Translations under genes and position numbers: made by a program
The notes under the pieces: generated by a model
What the model saw: only the letters and a program-made list of their open reading frames with translations
Database searches by the model: none
What the model was told of the DNA's origin: nothing
Shown here: piece after piece, positions 20,405 to 31,449 of the stretch
Position numbering within the stretch: position 1 is the stretch's first letter
Layout: each line of letters starts with the position of its first letter
Source of the DNA: Enterobacter mori
GTDB lineage: Bacteria > Pseudomonadota > Gammaproteobacteria > Enterobacterales > Enterobacteriaceae
Assembly (NCBI RefSeq): GCF_025244905.1
Contig: NZ_CP104285.1
Location: 124,001-188,000 of the forward strand
Length of the DNA stretch: 64,000 bases
Direction of reading: 5' to 3'

Positions 20405-21508
20405 GTGAACCTACTTGATACGTTTGCTGAACTAACCAGTATTTTCTTATTTACCACCTGCTTTTTGTTTCTGGCACGTAAGGTGGCGAAATATCTGGGC
20501 TTAGTGGATAAACCCAACTTCCGTAAACGTCATCAAGGCATGATCCCTCTGGTCGGTGGCATCTCTGTTTTCGCTGGGATCTGCTTCACTTTTGCTATCG
20601 CGGATTACTATATTCCGCATGCCGGGCTGTATCTAACCAGCGCGACGGTGCTTGTTGTGGTTGGTGCCCTCGACGACCGTTATGATATTAGTGTCAAAAT
20701 TCGCGCCTGCGTTCAGGCTGCTGTGGCTATTGCCATGATGGCGTTCGCTAAGTTGCATCTGAGTAGCCTGGGCTACATTTTTGGCTTCTGGGAGATGGAG
20801 CTCGGTCCATTTGGCTATTTTCTGACACTTTTTGCCGTGTGGGTGGCGATTAACGCGTTCAACATGGTTGACGGTATTGATGGTTTGCTGGGGGGCCTGT
20901 CCTGCGTCTCATTTGCCGCAATTGGTTTCATTCTATGGTTCGACGGGCAATATAGCCTTGCTATGTGGTGTTTTGCCATGATTGCGGCCATCCTGCCTTA
21001 TATCCTGTTAAATCTCGGCGCATTAGGTCGACGCTATAAAGTCTTCATGGGTGATGCGGGTAGCACGTTTATCGGCTTTACTATCATTTGGATCTTGCTG
21101 GAAACCACTCAGGGCGATGTACATCCCATTAGTCCGGTAACGGCATTATGGATTATCGCCATCCCCTTAATGGATATGGTTGCGATTATGTATCGCCGTC
21201 TGCGTAAAGGGATGAGTCCATTCTCTGCTGACCGTCAGCACATTCATCATTTGATCATGCGAGCCGGATTCACTTCCCGGCAGGCATTTGTGCTGATTAC
21301 GCTGGCGGCTGCTATTCTGGCGGGGATTGGTGTGACGGCAGAATATACCCATTTTGTGCCTGAGTGGGCAATGTTGGCATTGTTCTTGCTGGCATTTTCT
21401 CTTTACGGCTACTGCATTAAGCGCGCATGGAAGGTGGCACGATTCATTAAACGCCTTAAGCGCAGGATGCGTCGTAACAGTGGCAAAAATACAACATTAA
21501 CTAAGTAA
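20405..21508 (+). CDS. wecA: Undecaprenyl-phosphate GlcNAc-1-phosphate transferase WecA
   Basis: Starts enterobacterial common antigen (and many O-antigens) by moving GlcNAc-1-P from UDP-GlcNAc to undecaprenyl phosphate. Integral membrane protein with about 11 hydrophobic segments. Signature motifs: GALDDRYDI near 87-95, NAFNMVDGIDGLLGG near 150-164, and cytoplasmic HIHHLIMR near 279. The GTG start at 20405 gives 367 residues, exactly the E. coli length; an in-frame TTG 18 bases upstream is less likely. First gene of the ECA operon. Confidence 0.97.
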   Translation: MNLLDTFAELTSIFLFTTCFLFLARKVAKYLGLVDKPNFRKRHQGMIPLVGGISVFAGICFTFAIADYYIPHAGLYLTSATVLVVVGALDDRYDISVKIRACVQAAVAIAMMAFAKLHLSSLGYIFGFWEMELGPFGYFLTLFAVWVAINAFNMVDGIDGLLGGLSCVSFAAIGFILWFDGQYSLAMWCFAMIAAILPYILLNLGALGRRYKVFMGDAGSTFIGFTIIWILLETTQGDVHPISPVTALWIIAIPLMDMVAIMYRRLRKGMSPFSADRQHIHHLIMRAGFTSRQAFVLITLAAAILAGIGVTAEYTHFVPEWAMLALFLLAFSLYGYCIKRAWKVARFIKRLKRRMRRNSGKNTTLTK

Positions 21509-21521
21509 AACCGGGACTATG

Positions 21522-22568
21522 ATGACTCAACCGTTGGCGGGAGCGAAATCAGTGGTAACAGAGAATGAACTGGACATTCGGGGTTTGTTTCGCGTGTTAT
21601 GGGCAGGCAAACTTTGGATTGCGGGGATCGCGCTGGGGTTTGCGCTTTTAGCGCTGGCCTACACATTCTTTGCAAAACAAGAGTGGAGCGCGACGGCGAT
21701 TACCGACAGACCAACGGTTAACATGCTCGGCGGCTTCTATTCCCAGCAGCAGTTCCTGCGTAACCTGGATATTAAAGCGAATCTCGCCACGCCGGATCAG
21801 GTTTCCGTTATGGATGAGGCCTACAAAGAGTTTGTGATGCAACTCGCCTCATGGGATACGCGTCGCGATTTCTGGTCGCAGACCGATTACTTCAAGCAGC
21901 GTCGGGTTGATAACACAAAAGTCGATGCCGCGCTGCTGGACGATCTCATCAACAATATCCAGTTTATGCCGGGCGATGCGCTGCGCAATGTCAGCGACAG
22001 CGTGAAGCTGATTGCCGAAACGGCGCCGGATGCGAATAACCTGCTGCGTCAGTATGTGGCCTTTGCCAGCCAGCGTGCGGCAAGCCATCTCAATGATGAG
22101 CTGAAAGGTGCCTGGGCTGCGCGAACGATTCAGATGAAGGCGCAGGTGAAACGTCAGGAAGAGGTGGCGAAAGCCATTTTTGCCCGCCGTGTCCACAATA
22201 TTGAGCAGGCGCTTAAAATTGCGGAGCAGCACAATATTTCTCGCAGCGAAACGGATGTCCCGGCTGATGAACTGCCTGATTCCGAAATGTTCCTCCTTGG
22301 TCGTCCAATGCTCCAGGCGCGACTGGAAAATCTCCAGGCCGTTGGCCCTGATTTTGACCTCGATTACGACCAAAACCGCGCCATGCTTAACACCCTGAAC
22401 GTCGGTCCAACGATGGACCCCCGTTTTCAGACGTATCGTTATTTGAGAACGCCTGAAGAACCTGTAAAACGCGATAGTCCGCGACGCGCATTCCTGATGA
22501 TCATGTGGGGGATTGTGGGCGCACTGACTGGCGCTGGCGTAGCGTTAATGCGTCGTCGCACAAATTAA
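21522..22568 (+). CDS. wzzE: ECA polysaccharide chain-length modulation protein WzzE
   Basis: Polysaccharide co-polymerase that sets ECA chain length with WzyE. 348 residues. Two membrane segments frame a large periplasmic domain: one near 32-54 (WIAGIALGFALLALAYTFF) and one near 324-343 (MIMWGIVGALTGAGVAL), preceded by the proline-rich PEEPVKRDSPRR. The periplasmic part has long coiled helices (about 165-240). Two adjacent ATGs; the second gives the family start MTQPL. Begins 13 bases after wecA. Confidence 0.96.
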   Translation: MTQPLAGAKSVVTENELDIRGLFRVLWAGKLWIAGIALGFALLALAYTFFAKQEWSATAITDRPTVNMLGGFYSQQQFLRNLDIKANLATPDQVSVMDEAYKEFVMQLASWDTRRDFWSQTDYFKQRRVDNTKVDAALLDDLINNIQFMPGDALRNVSDSVKLIAETAPDANNLLRQYVAFASQRAASHLNDELKGAWAARTIQMKAQVKRQEEVAKAIFARRVHNIEQALKIAEQHNISRSETDVPADELPDSEMFLLGRPMLQARLENLQAVGPDFDLDYDQNRAMLNTLNVGPTMDPRFQTYRYLRTPEEPVKRDSPRRAFLMIMWGIVGALTGAGVALMRRRTN

Positions 22569-22624
22569 GAACGCCGTCTACGATGAAGGCTACGGCCTTC
22601 ATCGCCTAATCGAAGAGAATCGAT

Positions 22625-23755
22625 GTGAAAGTACTAACCGTATTTGGCACCAGGCCGGAGGCCATCAAGATGGCGCCTCTGGTTCATGCGCTGGCCAGAG
22701 ATCCTGATATTGAAGCAAAGGTATGCGTGACTGCCCAGCACCGGGAGATGCTCGATCAGGTCTTAACTCTCTTTTCTATCGTCCCGGATTACGATCTCAA
22801 TATTATGAAACCGGGGCAGGGGTTGACGGAGATCACCTGCCGTATTCTGCAAGAATTGAAGCCTATTCTGGAATCCTTCAAACCTGATGTGGTGCTGGTG
22901 CATGGTGATACCACGACCACCGTGGCGACCAGTCTGGCCGCGTTCTATCAGCGCATTCCCATTGGTCATGTTGAAGCGGGCCTGCGCACGGGCAATCTTT
23001 ACTCGCCCTGGCCGGAAGAGGCCAACCGCACGCTCACTGGACATCTGGCGATGTACCACTTTGCGCCAACTGAAAACTCGCGTCAGAACCTGCTGCGGGA
23101 GAATATTGCCGACAATAAGATCTTTGTCACCGGGAATACGGTTATCGATGCGCTAATCTGGGTACGTGACCGCGTGCTGGCAAACACCGATCTGCAGGCA
23201 GAACTCGCTGCGCGCTATCCTTTCCTGCATAACGGCAAGAAAACGATCCTGGTGACGGGCCACCGTCGCGAAAGTTTCGGTCGCGGCTTTGAGCAAATCT
23301 GCCACGCGCTGGCTGAGATTGCCGCGCAGAATGAAGATGTGCAGATTGTCTATCCGGTACACCTCAACCCTAACGTCAGCGAGCCGGTGAACCGTATTCT
23401 GGGTCATGTGGATAATGTCCTTCTGATCGAACCGCAGGACTATATGCCATTCGTCTGGCTGATGAACCACGCCTGGCTGATCCTCACCGACTCTGGCGGG
23501 ATTCAGGAAGAAGCGCCGTCCCTCGGCAAACCGGTGCTGGTCATGCGTGAAACCACCGAGCGCCCGGAAGCGGTAAAAGCGGGCACGGTACGTCTGGTAG
23601 GCACGGATATGCGCCGCATCGTCGACGAGGTGACGCGCCTGCTGCACGATGAAGAAGAGTATCAGGCGATGAGCCGCGCCCATAACCCGTATGGTGATGG
23701 GCAGTCTTGTGGTCGTATTTTGCATGCACTTAAACACAATCGGGTAACGCTATGA
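22625..23755 (+). CDS. wecB: UDP-N-acetylglucosamine 2-epimerase WecB
   Basis: Converts UDP-GlcNAc to UDP-ManNAc, precursor of the ManNAcA residue of ECA. 376 residues, as in E. coli, GT-B-like fold. [20 protein letters not shown] at the N-terminus, VHGDTTTT near 94-101, [20 protein letters not shown] near 117-136, TGHRRESFG near 211-219, [15 protein letters not shown] near 289-303. GTG start. WecC begins inside its stop codon (ATGA overlap), so the two consecutive enzymes are translationally coupled. Confidence 0.97.
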   Translation: MKVLTVFGTRPEAIKMAPLVHALARDPDIEAKVCVTAQHREMLDQVLTLFSIVPDYDLNIMKPGQGLTEITCRILQELKPILESFKPDVVLVHGDTTTTVATSLAAFYQRIPIGHVEAGLRTGNLYSPWPEEANRTLTGHLAMYHFAPTENSRQNLLRENIADNKIFVTGNTVIDALIWVRDRVLANTDLQAELAARYPFLHNGKKTILVTGHRRESFGRGFEQICHALAEIAAQNEDVQIVYPVHLNPNVSEPVNRILGHVDNVLLIEPQDYMPFVWLMNHAWLILTDSGGIQEEAPSLGKPVLVMRETTERPEAVKAGTVRLVGTDMRRIVDEVTRLLHDEEEYQAMSRAHNPYGDGQSCGRILHALKHNRVTL

Positions 23756-25014
23756 GTTTTACTACCATCTCTGTCGTGGGTCTTGGCTATATTGGACTGC
23801 CTACTGCGGCGGCCTTTGCCTCTCGTCAAAAGCAGGTTGTAGGCGTCGACATCAATGCGCGCGCGGTGGACACCATTAACCGTGGCGAAATTCATATTGT
23901 GGAGCCCGATCTCGACCTCGTGGTGAAAAAGGCGGTCGACGGGGGATTCCTGCGCGCCAGCACCACGCCGGTCGACGCCGATGCCTTTCTGATTGCGGTT
24001 CCGACGCCATTTAAAGGCGATCATGAGCCCGACATGGTTTACGTCGAGGCGGCAGCAAAATCTATCGCGCCTGTGTTGAAAAAAGGGGCGCTGGTGATCC
24101 TTGAGTCCACGTCGCCGGTGGGTGCTACCGAGCAGATGGCCCAGTGGCTGGCAGAGGCCCGCCCAGATTTGACCTTCCCACAGCAGGCGGGTGAGCAGGC
24201 CGATATTAATATCGCCTACTGTCCGGAGCGCGTGCTGCCGGGGCAGGTCATGGTCGAGCTCATTAAAAACGACCGCGTGATTGGCGGCATGACGCCGGTA
24301 TGTTCCGCGCGCGCCAGCGAGTTGTATAAAATTTTCCTTGAAGGCGAATGTGTGGTGACCAACTCCCGCACCGCCGAGATGTGCAAACTGACCGAAAATA
24401 GCTTCCGCGACGTTAACATCGCCTTTGCGAACGAATTGTCGCTGATTTGTGCCGATCAGGGGATTAACGTCTGGGAGCTGATTAGCCTTGCGAATCGCCA
24501 TCCACGCGTCAACATTCTCCAGCCTGGTCCAGGCGTGGGCGGTCACTGCATCGCCGTCGATCCCTGGTTTATCGTGGCGCAAAACCCCGATCAGGCTCGC
24601 CTGATCCGCACCGCGCGTGAAGTTAACGACAGCAAACCTCACTGGGTACTCAATCAGGTAAAAGCGACGGTGGCGGATTGTCTGGGTGAAAGCGGCAAAC
24701 GCGCCAGTGAGCTGAAAATTGCCTGCTTTGGCCTGGCCTTTAAACCGAACATTGACGATCTGCGCGAAAGCCCGGCAATGGAAATTGCTGAGATGATCGC
24801 AGGCTGGCACAGCGGTGAAACGCTGGTGGTTGAGCCAAATATCCATGAACTGCCAGCGAAACTGGCGGCCCATTGTACGCTGACCGCGCTAAACGATGCG
24901 CTGGCGACGGCGGATGTGCTGGTGCTGCTGGTGGATCACAAAGCGTTCAAAGCGATCTCCGGTACGAGCGTGTCCCAGAAGTATGTGGTTGATACCAAAG
25001 GAGTATGGCGTTGA
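23752..25014 (+). CDS. wecC: UDP-N-acetyl-D-mannosamine dehydrogenase WecC
   Basis: Four-electron NAD-dependent oxidation of UDP-ManNAc to UDP-ManNAcA. 420 residues. N-terminal Rossmann motif [16 protein letters not shown] near 8-23, middle domain with [15 protein letters not shown] near 215, catalytic cysteine in [15 protein letters not shown] near 258-272, C-terminal NAD/UDP domain with [16 protein letters not shown] near 326-341. Overlaps wecB at its start and wecD at its end. Confidence 0.97.
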   Translation: MSFTTISVVGLGYIGLPTAAAFASRQKQVVGVDINARAVDTINRGEIHIVEPDLDLVVKKAVDGGFLRASTTPVDADAFLIAVPTPFKGDHEPDMVYVEAAAKSIAPVLKKGALVILESTSPVGATEQMAQWLAEARPDLTFPQQAGEQADINIAYCPERVLPGQVMVELIKNDRVIGGMTPVCSARASELYKIFLEGECVVTNSRTAEMCKLTENSFRDVNIAFANELSLICADQGINVWELISLANRHPRVNILQPGPGVGGHCIAVDPWFIVAQNPDQARLIRTAREVNDSKPHWVLNQVKATVADCLGESGKRASELKIACFGLAFKPNIDDLRESPAMEIAEMIAGWHSGETLVVEPNIHELPAKLAAHCTLTALNDALATADVLVLLVDHKAFKAISGTSVSQKYVVDTKGVWR

Positions 25015-25688
25015 GTCAACTCAACGGCGTGCTGGAATCCCTTGAGTGGGAAAGCACTTTTTTTGCCCGGCCTTCGGCGATTGTTCGGCTGCGTGAAGAT
25101 GTGCCTGTTTTGCAGGCGTCTGACTTCGCGGCCTGGCCGCGTGTGCAGGCGAAGATCCCGGCGGGCCGCGCCGATCTGCTGGATGCGCTGCAGCAACATG
25201 GTTTTCAACTGGTCGAAGGCGAGGTTGATCTCTCCATAACGGTGTCCCGCCACGCGTCGGCAGGCGCAGAAATTGCAGCAAAGCAGGACATTCCCGCGCT
25301 GCGCCAGATGGCGGCGCAGGCCTTTGCCCAAAGCCGCTTTCGTGCTCCCTGGTATAAGCCTGAAGACAGCGGCCGTTTTTATGCTCAGTGGATTGAGAAT
25401 GCGGTAAAAGGCACGTTCGACCACGTGTGTCTGGTGTTCCGCGCGGTGGATGGACAGATTCAGGGCTTTGTTTCCCTGCGTAAGGTGAATGAGCAGGACG
25501 CGCGTATCGGCTTACTCGCCGGACGCGGCATGGGTGAGAAACTCATGCAGGCCGCGCTGCACTGGGCGGAGCAGGAACAGTTATCGACGCTGCGGGTGGC
25601 GACCCAGATGGGCAACACCGCCGCGCTTAAACGTTATATTGCGAGTGGAGCCAACGTCGACGCCACCGCTTACTGGTTATACAGGTGA
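25005..25688 (+). CDS. wecD: dTDP-4-amino-4,6-dideoxy-D-galactose acyltransferase (dTDP-fucosamine acetyltransferase)
   Basis: GNAT-fold enzyme that acetylates dTDP-Fuc4N with acetyl-CoA to make the Fuc4NAc donor of ECA. 227 residues with the ATG at 25005, which overlaps wecC by 10 bases; a TTG two codons on would shorten it slightly. The acetyl-CoA-binding region is [20 protein letters not shown] near 167-186, and the C-terminus is [20 protein letters not shown]. The N-terminal 60 residues are more diverged from E. coli than the rest ([20 protein letters not shown] against MPVRASIEPLTWENAFF from memory). Also known as rffC. Confidence 0.94.
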   Translation: MALSQLNGVLESLEWESTFFARPSAIVRLREDVPVLQASDFAAWPRVQAKIPAGRADLLDALQQHGFQLVEGEVDLSITVSRHASAGAEIAAKQDIPALRQMAAQAFAQSRFRAPWYKPEDSGRFYAQWIENAVKGTFDHVCLVFRAVDGQIQGFVSLRKVNEQDARIGLLAGRGMGEKLMQAALHWAEQEQLSTLRVATQMGNTAALKRYIASGANVDATAYWLYR

Positions 25689-25692
25689 CATG

Positions 25693-26823
25693 ATGATTCC
25701 ATTTAACGCACCACCCGTCGTGGGAACGGAACTCGACTATATGCAGTCTGCCATGGGCAGCGGCAAACTTTGCGGCGACGGCGGTTTTACCCGTCGCTGC
25801 CAGCAGTGGATGGAGCAACGTTTTCACAGCGCCAAAGTGCTGCTGACGCCATCCTGTACGGCCTCTCTGGAGATGGCTGCACTGCTGCTGGATATCCAGC
25901 CCGGCGATGAAGTGATCATGCCGAGTTATACCTTTGTCTCTACGGCGAACGCGTTTGTCCTGCGCGGGGCGAAAATTGTCTTTGTGGATATCCGTCCGGA
26001 TACCATGAACATCGACGAAACGCTGATTGAAGCGGCGATCACCGACAAAACGCGCGCGATTGTCCCGGTTCACTATGCGGGCGTGGCGTGCGAAATGGAC
26101 ACGATTATGGCGATCGCCAAAAAGCACAACCTGTTCGTGGTGGAAGATGCCGCGCAGGGCGTGATGTCCACCTACAAAGGGCGCGCGCTGGGCACGATCG
26201 GCCACATCGGCTGCTTTAGCTTCCACGAAACCAAAAACTACACCGCAGGCGGTGAGGGTGGGGCGACGCTGATTAACGACCGTGCGCTGGTGGAGCGTGC
26301 CGAGGTGATCCGCGAAAAAGGCACCAACCGCAGCCAGTTCTTCCGTGGTCAGGTCGACAAGTACACCTGGCGCGATATCGGCTCAAGCTACCTGATGGCC
26401 GATCTGCAGGCCGCATATCTTTGGGCGCAGCTGGAGGCGGCTGAGCGTATTAACCTGCAGCGCCTGTCCCTGTGGCAAACCTACTACGACGCGCTGGAGC
26501 CGCTGGCAAAAGCCGGGCGTATTGAACTGCCGACGATCCCGGCAGACTGCGTTCACAACGCCCATATGTTTTACATCAAGCTGCGTGATAACGACGATCG
26601 CAGCAGCCTGATTGCCTGGCTGAAAGAGGCTGAAATTCTGGCGGTATTCCACTACATCCCGCTGCACTCCAGTCCGGCTGGAGAAGCGTTTGGCGTATTC
26701 GCGGGCGAAGACCGTTACACCACCAAAGAGAGCGAGCGTTTGCTCCGCCTGCCTCTGTTCTACAACCTCGCACCCGTTAATCAACGCACGGTGATTAATA
26801 CCCTTCTGAGTTATTTCGGCTGA
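25693..26823 (+). CDS. wecE: dTDP-4-amino-4,6-dideoxygalactose transaminase WecE
   Basis: PLP-dependent aminotransferase that makes dTDP-Fuc4N from dTDP-4-keto-6-deoxyglucose and glutamate. 376 residues, DegT/DnrJ/EryC1 family: LTPSCTASLEMAALLL near 51-66, VEDAAQGVMSTYKGRALG near 153-170, and PLP lysine in GCFSFHETKNYTAGGEGG near 175-192. A frame extends 200 bases upstream through wecD but the second of two adjacent ATGs at 25693 gives the exact family start MIPFNAPPVVG. Four bases after the wecD stop. Confidence 0.97.
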   Translation: MIPFNAPPVVGTELDYMQSAMGSGKLCGDGGFTRRCQQWMEQRFHSAKVLLTPSCTASLEMAALLLDIQPGDEVIMPSYTFVSTANAFVLRGAKIVFVDIRPDTMNIDETLIEAAITDKTRAIVPVHYAGVACEMDTIMAIAKKHNLFVVEDAAQGVMSTYKGRALGTIGHIGCFSFHETKNYTAGGEGGATLINDRALVERAEVIREKGTNRSQFFRGQVDKYTWRDIGSSYLMADLQAAYLWAQLEAAERINLQRLSLWQTYYDALEPLAKAGRIELPTIPADCVHNAHMFYIKLRDNDDRSSLIAWLKEAEILAVFHYIPLHSSPAGEAFGVFAGEDRYTTKESERLLRLPLFYNLAPVNQRTVINTLLSYFG

Positions 26824-26824
26824 T

Positions 26825-28075
26825 ATGTCTCTGGCAAAAGCATCGGTGTGGACGGCTGCGTCCACACTTGTAAAAATTGGTGCCGGATTGCTGGTCGTCA
26901 AGCTGCTGGCTGTCTCATTCGGCCCGTCAGGCGTCGGGCTGGCGGGCAATTTCCGCCAGCTGGTCACGGTACTCGGCGTGTTGGCTGGGGCGGGAATATT
27001 TAACGGCGTCACCAAATACGTGGCTCAGCATCATGATGATGCGGAAAAACTGCGCACGGTCGTGGGAACGTCTTCGGCCATGGTCCTGGGGTTTTCCACG
27101 CTGCTGGCCGTTGTGTTTTTACTGGCGGCGGCACCGATTAGCCAGGGGCTGTTTGGACACACGCAGTATCAGGGGCTGGTTCGCCTGGTCGCGCTGGTTC
27201 AGATGGGGATCGCCTGGGCTAACCTGCTGCTGGCACTGATGAAGGGCTTCCGTGATGCGGCGGGCAATGCGCTGGCGCTGATCCTGGGAAGCGTCATTGG
27301 TGTGATTGCCTATTATTTTTGCTATCGCCTGGGTGGCTATGAGGGTGCACTGCTGGGGCTGGCGCTGGTGCCTGCTCTGGTTGTCGTTCCGGCGGCGTTT
27401 ATGCTGATGCGCAGAGGGGTCATCCCGCTACGTTACCTGATACCGCAGTGGGACAAGATGCTGGCGGGGCAGTTAGGCAAATTTACCCTGATGGCGCTCA
27501 TCACCTCGGTGACGCTTCCGGTGGCCTACGTCATGATGCGAAACCTGCTGGCTGCGCATTACAGTTGGGATGAAGTCGGGATTTGGCAGGGCGTGAGCAG
27601 CATTTCCGATGCCTACCTCCAATTTATAACGGCTTCCTTTAGCGTCTATTTGCTGCCAACCTTATCGCGGCTGACCGTAAAAAAGGATATTACCCGCGAG
27701 ATTTTCCGCTCATTGCGTTTTGTGCTCCCTGCCGTGGCGGCCGCCAGCTTTACCGTCTGGTTATTACGTGATGTCGCCATCTGGCTGCTCTTCTCGGCCA
27801 AGTTTATCGCCATGCGCGATCTGTTCGCCTGGCAGCTGGTAGGCGATGTGTTGAAAGTCGGCGCTTATGTTTTCGGTTATCTGGTGATTGCGAAAGCCTC
27901 GCTGCGGTTGTATATCCTGGCGGAGATTAGCCAGTTTGCGCTACTGACGGCGTTTTCTCACTGGCTTATCCCTTCGCACGGCGCGCTGGGGGCCGCTCAG
28001 GCCTATATGGCAACTTATATCGTTTATTTCGCTGCCTGTTGCGGCGTATTTTTACTTTGGCGTAAACGCGCATGA
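26825..28075 (+). CDS. wzxE: Lipid III flippase WzxE
   Basis: Moves the undecaprenyl-linked ECA trisaccharide across the inner membrane. 416 residues with about 12 hydrophobic segments of the MOP/PST family, beginning [24 protein letters not shown]. It starts one base after the wecE stop, and wecF begins inside its stop codon (ATGA), so translation is tightly coupled with its neighbours. Confidence 0.97.
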   Translation: MSLAKASVWTAASTLVKIGAGLLVVKLLAVSFGPSGVGLAGNFRQLVTVLGVLAGAGIFNGVTKYVAQHHDDAEKLRTVVGTSSAMVLGFSTLLAVVFLLAAAPISQGLFGHTQYQGLVRLVALVQMGIAWANLLLALMKGFRDAAGNALALILGSVIGVIAYYFCYRLGGYEGALLGLALVPALVVVPAAFMLMRRGVIPLRYLIPQWDKMLAGQLGKFTLMALITSVTLPVAYVMMRNLLAAHYSWDEVGIWQGVSSISDAYLQFITASFSVYLLPTLSRLTVKKDITREIFRSLRFVLPAVAAASFTVWLLRDVAIWLLFSAKFIAMRDLFAWQLVGDVLKVGAYVFGYLVIAKASLRLYILAEISQFALLTAFSHWLIPSHGALGAAQAYMATYIVYFAACCGVFLLWRKRA

Positions 28076-29151
28076 CTGCACTGATTCACATCCTGGGATC
28101 GGACATCCCACACCATAACCAGACCGTACTGCGGTTCTTCAACGACGAGCTGGCATCGGGCAATCCTGATGCGCGCGAGTTTATGGTTGCAGGTCAGGAC
28201 AATGGCCTGGGCGCGGCGTGTCCGGCGCTTAACATCACCTTCTGGCCAGATAAAGCCGCGCTGGCGAAAGCGGTCATCGCGAAGGCAAAAGCCGATCGTG
28301 AACAACGCTTCTTCTTCCATGGGCAGTTCAATACGGGCCTGTGGCTGGCACTGCTGAGCGGCGGGATAAAACCTTCCCAGTGTAGCTGGCATATCTGGGG
28401 CGCCGATCTCTATGAAGTGTCGCGCGGCTGGAAGTTCCGCCTGTTCTATCCTCTGCGTCGTATGGCTCAGGGGCGCGTGGGCTGCGTGTTCGCCACCCGT
28501 GGCGATCTTAACTACTTTGCTGAACGGCATCCGAACGTGCGCGGTGAGCTGCTCTATTTCCCGACTCGCATGAACCCGGCGCTGAACAACATGGCGAACG
28601 ATACGCTGCGTGAGGGAAAACTGACGATTCTGGTGGGGAACTCAGGGGATCGCAGCAACGAGCATGTTGCGGCACTCCGGGCGGTGCATCAGCAGTTTGG
28701 CGATACGGTGAACGTGGTAGTGCCAATGGGCTACCCGGCGAATAACGACGCCTACATCGCTGAGGTCCGTCAGCAGGCGCTGGCGTTATTCAGCGCTGAG
28801 CATGTGAATATTCTGCAGGATAAGCTGGAATTTGATGACTATCTCAGGCTCCTGAGAAAGTGCGACCTGGGTTATTTTATCTTTGCCCGTCAGCAGGGGA
28901 TTGGTACCTTATGTCTGCTTATCCAGGCAGGCGTCCCGTGCGTGCTTAACCGCGACAACCCGTTCTGGCAGGATATGGCCGAGCAGCATATTCCGGTATT
29001 GTTTACCTCGGACACGCTGAACGTCGATCTCGTGCGGGAAGCGCAGCGTCAGCTGGCGCTGGTGGATAAAAATAGCATCGACTTCTTTAGCCCGAACTAC
29101 CTCACGCCGTGGCACCGCGCGCTGCGTATCGCTGCAGGAGACAACGCATGA
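28072..29151 (+). CDS. wecF: TDP-Fuc4NAc:lipid II Fuc4NAc transferase WecF
   Basis: Adds the third sugar (Fuc4NAc) to ECA lipid II. 359 residues, GT56 family, beginning [37 protein letters not shown] near 79-95 and [10 protein letters not shown] near 105-114 are typical. No membrane anchor. Shares ATGA overlaps with both wzxE and wzyE. Older name rffT. Confidence 0.96.
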   Translation: MTALIHILGSDIPHHNQTVLRFFNDELASGNPDAREFMVAGQDNGLGAACPALNITFWPDKAALAKAVIAKAKADREQRFFFHGQFNTGLWLALLSGGIKPSQCSWHIWGADLYEVSRGWKFRLFYPLRRMAQGRVGCVFATRGDLNYFAERHPNVRGELLYFPTRMNPALNNMANDTLREGKLTILVGNSGDRSNEHVAALRAVHQQFGDTVNVVVPMGYPANNDAYIAEVRQQALALFSAEHVNILQDKLEFDDYLRLLRKCDLGYFIFARQQGIGTLCLLIQAGVPCVLNRDNPFWQDMAEQHIPVLFTSDTLNVDLVREAQRQLALVDKNSIDFFSPNYLTPWHRALRIAAGDNA

Positions 29152-30500
29152 GCCAGTTGCAATTTAGCGGCTTGTTGGTGGTTTGGCTGCTGAGCACGCT
29201 GTTTATCGCCACGCTCACCTGGTTTGAGTTCCGTCGCGTGCGCTTTAACTTCAACGTCTTTTTCTCGTTGCTGTTTTTACTGACCTTTTACTTCGGCTTC
29301 CCGCTGACCAGTATTCTGGTTTTCCGTTTTGATGTGGCCGTTGCCCCGCCGGAAATTTTGCTGCAGGCGCTGCTCTCCGCAACCTGCTTCTATGCTGTGT
29401 ACTACGTCACCTATAAAACGCGTCTGCGCTCAGCGACAGCGTCCGCACCACGGCGACCCCTTTTCACCATGAACCGGGTGGAGACGCATCTGACGTGGGT
29501 GATGCTGATGACTATCGCGCTGGTCAGCGTGGGCATCTTCTTCATGCATAACGGCTTCCTGCTGTTTAAGCTCCAGTCCTATAGCCAGATTTTCTCTGCT
29601 GAAGTGTCAGGCGTGGCGCTCAAACGGTTCTTTTACTTCTTCATTCCGGCGATGCTGGTGGTCTTTTTCCTGCGTCAGGACAGCAAGGCGTGGCTGTTTT
29701 TCCTCGTCAGCACCGTCGCCTTCGGCATCCTGACCTACATGATTGTGGGTGGAACGCGCGCCAACATCATTATCGCCTTCGCCATCTTCCTGTTTATCGG
29801 CATCATTCGCGGATGGATCTCCCTGTGGATGCTGGTGGCGGCAGGCGTATTTGGCATTGTGGGAATGTTCTGGCTGGCACTGAAGCGCTACGGGTTAAAC
29901 GTTGCCGGTGACGAAGCGTTTTACACCTTCCTCTACCTCACGCGCGACACTTTCTCGCCGTGGGAAAACCTGGCGTTGCTGCTGCAAAACTACGACAAGA
30001 TCGACTTCCAGGGGCTGGCACCCATTGCCCGCGACTTCTACGTCTTTATTCCGACCTGGCTGTGGCCGGACCGTCCGGGCGTGGTGCTCAATACGGCGAA
30101 CTACTTTACCTGGGAAGTGCTGAACAATCATTCTGGCCTGGCGATCTCGCCAACGCTAATTGGCTCCCTGGTCGTGATGGGCGGCGCGTGGTTTATCCTG
30201 CCGGGCGCGATTGCGGTTGGGCTGATCATTAAATGGTTCGACTGGCTTTACACGCTCGGTAACGAAGAGACCAACCGCTACAAGGCGGCTATTTTGCACA
30301 GTTTCTGCTTTGGTGCCATTTTCAATATGATTGTTCTGGCACGTGAGGGGCTGGATTCGTTCGTCTCGCGCGTGGTGTTCTTTATGGTCGTTTTCGGCGT
30401 GTGTCTGGTGCTGGCAAAACTGTTGTACTGGCTGTTTGACAGCGCAGGGCTTGTCCACCGACGCGAGCATCAGGGCAGCACAACGCTGTCGCAAGTCTGA
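29148..30500 (+). CDS. wzyE: ECA polymerase WzyE
   Basis: Inner-membrane polymerase that links ECA trisaccharide units on the periplasmic side, length-controlled by WzzE. 450 residues, as in E. coli, with about 11-12 hydrophobic segments. [13 protein letters not shown] near 104-116 and the well-conserved [13 protein letters not shown] near 196-208 fit the family. A 13-codon upstream extension is possible, but ATG at 29148 overlapping the wecF TGA gives the known N-terminus MSQLQFSGL. Confidence 0.97.
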   Translation: MSQLQFSGLLVVWLLSTLFIATLTWFEFRRVRFNFNVFFSLLFLLTFYFGFPLTSILVFRFDVAVAPPEILLQALLSATCFYAVYYVTYKTRLRSATASAPRRPLFTMNRVETHLTWVMLMTIALVSVGIFFMHNGFLLFKLQSYSQIFSAEVSGVALKRFFYFFIPAMLVVFFLRQDSKAWLFFLVSTVAFGILTYMIVGGTRANIIIAFAIFLFIGIIRGWISLWMLVAAGVFGIVGMFWLALKRYGLNVAGDEAFYTFLYLTRDTFSPWENLALLLQNYDKIDFQGLAPIARDFYVFIPTWLWPDRPGVVLNTANYFTWEVLNNHSGLAISPTLIGSLVVMGGAWFILPGAIAVGLIIKWFDWLYTLGNEETNRYKAAILHSFCFGAIFNMIVLAREGLDSFVSRVVFFMVVFGVCLVLAKLLYWLFDSAGLVHRREHQGSTTLSQV

Positions 30501-30512
30501 ATAGGGATTGTA

Positions 30513-31253
30513 ATGACTGACACAACTTCTGCGCCGCGCTATGCGCTGCGCGGTCTACAGCTTATTGGCTGGCGAGATATGCAACACGCGCTGGATTTTC
30601 TGTTCTCGGACGGGCAGATGAAATCGGGCACGCTGGTGGCTATCAATGCGGAAAAAATGCTCGCGGTTGAAGATAACGCGGAAGTGAAAGACCTGATTAC
30701 CGCCGCCGAATTCAAGTACGCAGACGGCATCAGCGTCGTGCGCTCTATCCGCAAAAAGTATCCTGGCGCTAATGTTTCACGCGTGGCGGGGGCCGATCTC
30801 TGGGAACAGCTCATGGCGCGCGCGGGAACAGAAGGCACGCCGGTCTTCCTGATCGGCGGTAAACCGGAGGTGCTGGCCCAGACGGAGCAGAAGCTGCGTA
30901 GCCAGTGGAATGTTAACATTGTGGGGAGCCAGGACGGCTATTTTAAACCTGAAGATCGGCAGGCGCTGTTTGAACGCGTGCGCGACAGCGGGGCGAAAAT
31001 TGTTACCGTGGCGATGGGCTCACCGCGTCAGGAGATCCTGATGCGCGATTGCCGTCTGGTCTGCCCGGATGCTCTGTACATGGGCGTTGGTGGCACCTAC
31101 GACGTCTTTACCGGCCACGTTAAGCGCGCGCCGAAAGTCTGGCAAAACCTCGGCCTGGAGTGGCTGTATCGTCTGTTATCACAACCGACGCGTATCAAAC
31201 GACAGATCCGTCTGCTGCGCTATCTCGCCTGGCACTACACCGGTAAAATGTAA
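30513..31253 (+). CDS. wecG: UDP-ManNAcA transferase WecG
   Basis: Adds ManNAcA to GlcNAc-PP-undecaprenol to form ECA lipid II. 246 residues, GT26 (WecG/TagA) family. Family motifs: [16 protein letters not shown] near 69-84, [10 protein letters not shown] near 111-120, [14 protein letters not shown] near 168-181, [19 protein letters not shown] near 191-209. Last gene of the ECA operon, 12 bases after wzyE; a weak ATGCATT/AATGCAT hairpin follows at about 31320-31342. Confidence 0.96.
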   Translation: MTDTTSAPRYALRGLQLIGWRDMQHALDFLFSDGQMKSGTLVAINAEKMLAVEDNAEVKDLITAAEFKYADGISVVRSIRKKYPGANVSRVAGADLWEQLMARAGTEGTPVFLIGGKPEVLAQTEQKLRSQWNVNIVGSQDGYFKPEDRQALFERVRDSGAKIVTVAMGSPRQEILMRDCRLVCPDALYMGVGGTYDVFTGHVKRAPKVWQNLGLEWLYRLLSQPTRIKRQIRLLRYLAWHYTGKM

Positions 31254-31408
31254 TCAAAATGTAGCGCGATATGCTGTTCGCGCTGCAACTCCCCTGCAAA
31301 ACTGCTGCTAATCTGTGCAATGCATTCATTTTTTTAATGCATCGTTTGCCATTTAGCAGAATTTAAGAAACCATTCGCACCGTATTTTAGTTCCCCTAAA
31401 AAACAATA

Positions 31409-31424
31409 ACCGGCTTAAGCCGGT
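31409..31424. promoter_or_regulatory. Perfect 16-base palindrome in the yifK upstream region
   Basis: ACCGGCTTAAGCCGGT is a perfect inverted repeat with no loop spacer, 25 bases before the yifK start. As RNA it could form a short hairpin; as DNA it could be an operator. yifK is known in E. coli/Salmonella to be under Lrp and the sRNA GcvB; I cannot assign this palindrome to either. Confidence 0.45.
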
Positions 31425-31449
31425 AAACAGCAGACACAACCGAGGATTT

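Noticed and set aside
23662..24873. 403-codon minus-strand frame across wecB-wecC
   Set aside because: Antisense to two certain genes in a tightly coupled operon; composition is typical of a reverse-frame shadow.
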